Shown here: one piece after another, positions 5,469 through 6,889 of the stretch
How the letters are laid out: each line of letters begins with the position of its first letter
Numbering within the stretch: the first letter of the stretch is position 1
Assembly (NCBI GenBank): GCA_003164375.1
Contig: PLTE01000204.1
Location: forward strand, 15,056 to 21,944
Origin: Hyphomicrobiales bacterium
GTDB lineage: Bacteria; Pseudomonadota; Alphaproteobacteria; Rhizobiales; Xanthobacteraceae
Direction: 5' to 3'
DNA length: 6,889 nt
Notes under the pieces: generated by a model
Database searches by the model: none
What the model was told of the DNA's origin: nothing
The model's input: the letters and a program-made list of their open reading frames with translations, nothing else
Translations under genes and position numbers: made by a program

Positions 5469-5510
5469 GCCCGCCCGGACGAAAACGGTCCGGGCGGGCT
5501 TTTCCTTTTT
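5469..5510 (+). terminator. Intrinsic (Rho-independent) terminator
   Basis: GCCCGCCCGGAC (5469-5480) pairs perfectly with GTCCGGGCGGGC (5488-5499), giving a 12-bp GC-rich stem with a 7-base loop (GAAAACG), followed at once by the T-rich tract TTTTCCTTTTT (5500-5510). This is the strongest terminator signal in the window on the + strand. It lies 268 bases after the stop of the last operon gene and ends 65 bases before the start codon of the CRP/FNR gene. It therefore probably ends the operon transcript and/or the candidate small RNA, and means the regulator either has its own promoter in 5511-5575 or depends on read-through. Confidence 0.88.
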
Positions 5511-5531
5511 CCAAATCTGCCGCATGGTTGA

Positions 5532-5547
5532 ACCACCGGGAGGTGGT
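5532..5547 (+). other. Leader hairpin ACCACC/GGTGGT with GGGA loop
   Basis: A 6-bp perfect stem (5532-5537 with 5542-5547) closes a GGGA tetraloop, a GNRA-type loop. The loop plus right arm reads GGGAGGT (5538-5544), complementary to the C-rich loop at 5383-5389. It is 28 bases before the regulator start codon, too far to be its ribosome binding site. Confidence 0.35.
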
Positions 5548-5575
5548 CCCGAGCGCGAGGCGCAGCGATAGCGTC

Positions 5576-6271
5576 ATGCCGATCATCCGTACCCCTTCGA
5601 GCGCGGCCGTCCCGAGCCTGCTGTCGGGATTGCCCGAACATCTGTCGGCCGACCTGTTCAAGAGCGCGACACCGGTCAAGCTCAATGCCGACGCCACGCT
5701 GTTCCTCGCGGGCGATGCCGGCGACGGCTGCTATCGCGTCGAGGACGGTCTCCTCAAAGTCACCATGATGTCGCGCTCCGGCAGCGAGCGCATTCTCGCC
5801 TTCCTCGGCCCGGGCGCCATCGTCGGCGAACTTTCGATCATCGACGGGCTGCCGCGTTCGGCGTCGGTGGTGGCGGTGCGTGCCGCCGCCTTGAGCTTCC
5901 TCAGCCGCGCTGCGTTCGAGGATTTCGCCGCAAAACATCCCGAGGTCTACAAATCGCTGGTGACGCTGATCGCCACCCGACTGCGCGAGACCGACGCGGT
6001 GATCGCGGCGGGCAGCTTCTTGCCGTTGCGCGGCCGCGTCGCCTGCACGCTGCTCGAACTGGCGCAGGATTTTGGCCAGGACGTAGGCTCGGGCCGCATC
6101 GTCATCCGCCAGAAAATCGGCCAGAGCGATCTCGCAGCCATGGCCGGCATCGCTCGCGAGAATGTCAGCCGCATCCTCAATGACTGGAAACGCCGCAAGC
6201 TGGTCAGCCGGCTGTCCGGCTATTATTGCCTGGAAAACAAGGCGAAGCTGCAGCTCGAAGCCGAGCTTTAG
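5576..6271 (+). CDS. CRP/FNR-family transcriptional regulator
   Basis: This 231-residue regulator has an N-terminal cyclic-nucleotide-binding beta-roll (about residues 20-120), a dimer helix, and a C-terminal winged helix-turn-helix (about 150-220). The phosphate-binding cassette GELSIIDGLPRSAS keeps Glu85, Arg94 and Ser95, equivalent to the cAMP-contacting Glu72, Arg82 and Ser83 of E. coli CRP, so a cyclic nucleotide ligand is plausible. There is no FNR-type cysteine cluster. The recognition helix reads ARENVSRI: Arg194, Glu195 and Arg199 match CRP's R-E-T-V-G-R, while Ser198 is like FNR. The ATG at 5576 is chosen because residues before it look non-coding and the terminator lies within the upstream frame extension. 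The only purine-rich site, GAGG at 5557-5560, is 15 bases away, so initiation may be weak. The stop codon overlaps the first base of a palindromic repeat. It probably regulates itself or the neighbouring RNA and perhaps the acyl-CoA operon. Confidence 0.9.
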   Translation: MPIIRTPSSAAVPSLLSGLPEHLSADLFKSATPVKLNADATLFLAGDAGDGCYRVEDGLLKVTMMSRSGSERILAFLGPGAIVGELSIIDGLPRSASVVAVRAAALSFLSRAAFEDFAAKHPEVYKSLVTLIATRLRETDAVIAAGSFLPLRGRVACTLLELAQDFGQDVGSGRIVIRQKIGQSDLAAMAGIARENVSRILNDWKRRKLVSRLSGYYCLENKAKLQLEAEL

Positions 6272-6346
6272 AGCATGATCCCGAAAATGCCTGCCCCCCC
6301 GACTTGATCCGGGGGTGGAAACCGGCTTTCGGATGAGATCATGCTC
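6271..6346. repeat. Palindromic dispersed-type repeat (GAGCATGATCCCGAAA family)
   Basis: The outer arms GAGCATGATC (6271-6280) and GATCATGCTC (6337-6346) are perfect inverted repeats, continued inside by CCGAAA (6281-6286) and TTTCGG (6327-6332). The interior holds a second hairpin, CCCCC (6296-6300) with GGGGG (6311-6315) around GACTTGATCC. From memory, the outer sequence is a short intergenic palindrome that occurs many times in Bradyrhizobium and related genomes, and the inner GACTTGATCCGGGG type is another common repeat, so this copy looks composite. It carries no coding capacity. As RNA it may act as a transcript-stabilising or terminating stem for the regulator gene. Confidence 0.75.
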
Positions 6347-6356
6347 AAACGAAGAA

Positions 6357-6400
6357 TCTAGGCCCTGATCCGATTCAATCGAATTGGATCAGGGCCTAGA
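6357..6400. repeat. Long near-perfect palindrome (20-bp stem)
   Basis: TCTAGGCCCTGATCC (6357-6371) pairs perfectly with 6386-6400. Beyond one G-T position, ATTC/GAAT continues the stem, leaving a 4-base loop (AATC). It lies 10 bases after the previous repeat and 56 bases before proB. There is no T-tract on either side, so it is not a classic terminator. It looks like another short intergenic repeat, as in Hyphomicrobiales genomes, though it could serve as a transcript-end stem. Confidence 0.7.
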
Positions 6401-6456
6401 GCCCTCGCTTTCGCGCTGTCTATTGTTTTCACCAAACCCTCGCTAAAAGCCCTGCC

Positions 6457-6889
6457 ATGAACACGCCTCGGCTTGCCGATTTCCGCCGCATCGTCGTGAA
6501 GGTCGGCTCTTCGCTCCTGGTCGATGCCCAGGCCGGTAAGCTCAATGAAGACTGGCTAGCCTCTTTGGCCGCGGATCTTGCCGCATTGCACGGCGGCAAC
6601 CGCGACCTCCTCGTGGTGTCGTCGGGCGCCATCGCTCTCGGCCGCACGGTGCTGAAATTACCGCCGGGCCGGCTCGAGCTCGAGGACAGCCAGGCTGCAG
6701 CGGCGGTCGGTCAGATCGCGCTGGCGCGGACCTGGACCGAAGCACTGTCGCGCCACGGCATCACCGCCGGCCAGGTGCTGGTCACGCTCGGCGACACCGA
6801 AGAGCGGCGGCGCTACCTCAATGCGCGCTCGACTATCGCCAAGCTTTTGGAATGGCGCGCATTGCCGGTCATCAACGAAAACGACACGG
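6457..6889 (+). CDS. proB: Glutamate 5-kinase, N-terminal part
   Basis: The first 144 codons are visible before the window ends. ProB phosphorylates L-glutamate to gamma-glutamyl phosphate, the first step of proline synthesis, in the cytoplasm. Family motifs run in order: IVVKVGSSLL with the phosphate-binding Lys15 (residues 12-21), VVSSGAIALG (53-62), QAAAAVGQIAL, RRRYLNARST, and VINENDT at the window edge, where the substrate-binding Asn-Glu-Asn-Asp lies. The amino acid kinase domain is intact as far as it can be seen; a C-terminal PUA domain would be beyond the window. The ATG at 6457 gives the expected short N-terminus, but no Shine-Dalgarno precedes it. In many alphaproteobacteria proB follows obgE; here it follows a regulator and two repeats, so it must have its own promoter or rely on read-through. 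It has no evident link to the acyl-CoA operon. Confidence 0.95.
   Translation, partial: MNTPRLADFRRIVVKVGSSLLVDAQAGKLNEDWLASLAADLAALHGGNRDLLVVSSGAIALGRTVLKLPPGRLELEDSQAAAAVGQIALARTWTEALSRHGITAGQVLVTLGDTEERRRYLNARSTIAKLLEWRALPVINENDT

Larger units (their letters stand above)
5343..5510 (+). ncRNA. Candidate structured small RNA (four hairpins ending in an intrinsic terminator)
   Basis: From the possible start near 5343 to the end of the T-tract at 5510 the strand folds into consecutive simple hairpins. These are TCGGATCATT/AATGATCCGA (5360-5369 with 5393-5402, 23-base loop), GGGGTG/CACCCC (5416-5421 with 5437-5442), GGCCCCT/AGGGGCC (5446-5452 with 5457-5463), and the terminator (5469-5499). 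The loop of the first hairpin is C-rich and contains ACCTCCCCCC, complementary to Shine-Dalgarno sequences, as in some small RNAs that block ribosome binding. A CRP-type operator lies just upstream. Alternatives are a terminated leader of the downstream regulator gene, or the long 3' UTR of the operon ending at 5201, possibly processed to a small RNA. The 5' end is approximate and no known RNA family was recognised. Confidence 0.4.

Noticed and set aside
5339..5575. Upstream extension of the CRP/FNR frame
   Set aside because: It would translate through the hairpins and the intrinsic terminator, with Pro-rich, non-homologous sequence.
1..6889. CRISPR array, tRNA, rRNA, transposase or phage genes
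   Set aside because: No spaced direct repeats, no cloverleaf-like or ribosomal sequence, and no transposase or phage motifs were seen on either strand.

Overview
This GC-rich window reads as the chromosome of an alphaproteobacterium, most likely of the order Hyphomicrobiales (Bradyrhizobium/Xanthobacteraceae-like). The main pointers are strong third-position GC bias, tightly packed genes with 4-base start/stop overlaps, and the inverted repeat beginning GAGCATGATCCCGAAAA, a type I recall as dispersed in that group. Genus assignment is inference. All genes lie on the + strand.

Positions 1-5201 hold a catabolic acyl-CoA operon whose beginning lies outside the window. In order: the C-terminus of a MetE-like zinc methyltransferase-family protein; a short-chain dehydrogenase closely resembling the 3-hydroxyacyl-CoA dehydrogenase domain of peroxisomal multifunctional enzyme type 2 (MFE-2); a MaoC/hydratase-2 protein resembling the next MFE-2 domain; an acyl-CoA dehydrogenase; a class III (CaiB/BaiF) CoA-transferase starting with TTG; and a beta-hydroxyacid dehydrogenase (HIBADH family). 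Together they could activate an acid to its CoA thioester, desaturate it, hydrate it and oxidise the 3-hydroxy product. No thiolase, CoA ligase or lyase is visible, so the substrate and the end of the pathway are unknown. A branched or dicarboxylic short acyl substrate is a guess from the CoA-transferase plus HIBADH combination.

Positions 5202-5575 form a 374-base gap that is unusually structured. It holds a near-consensus CRP-type operator (TGTGA-N6-TCACT), a possible -10 element placed so that the operator would sit near -41, four successive hairpins of which the first displays a C-rich loop with an anti-Shine-Dalgarno motif, and a textbook intrinsic terminator ending at about 5510. This is best explained as a small structured RNA, or as a terminated leader/3' UTR, under cyclic-nucleotide control. 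It is the most novel-looking part of the window. A low-confidence 45-codon ORF overlaps it.

Positions 5576-6271 encode a CRP/FNR-family regulator that keeps the cyclic-nucleotide pocket residues and a CRP-like recognition helix. It is the obvious candidate to bind the operator just upstream. Positions 6271-6400 are two adjacent palindromic repeat elements. From 6457 to the window end runs the N-terminal part of proB (glutamate 5-kinase), a housekeeping gene unrelated to the operon.
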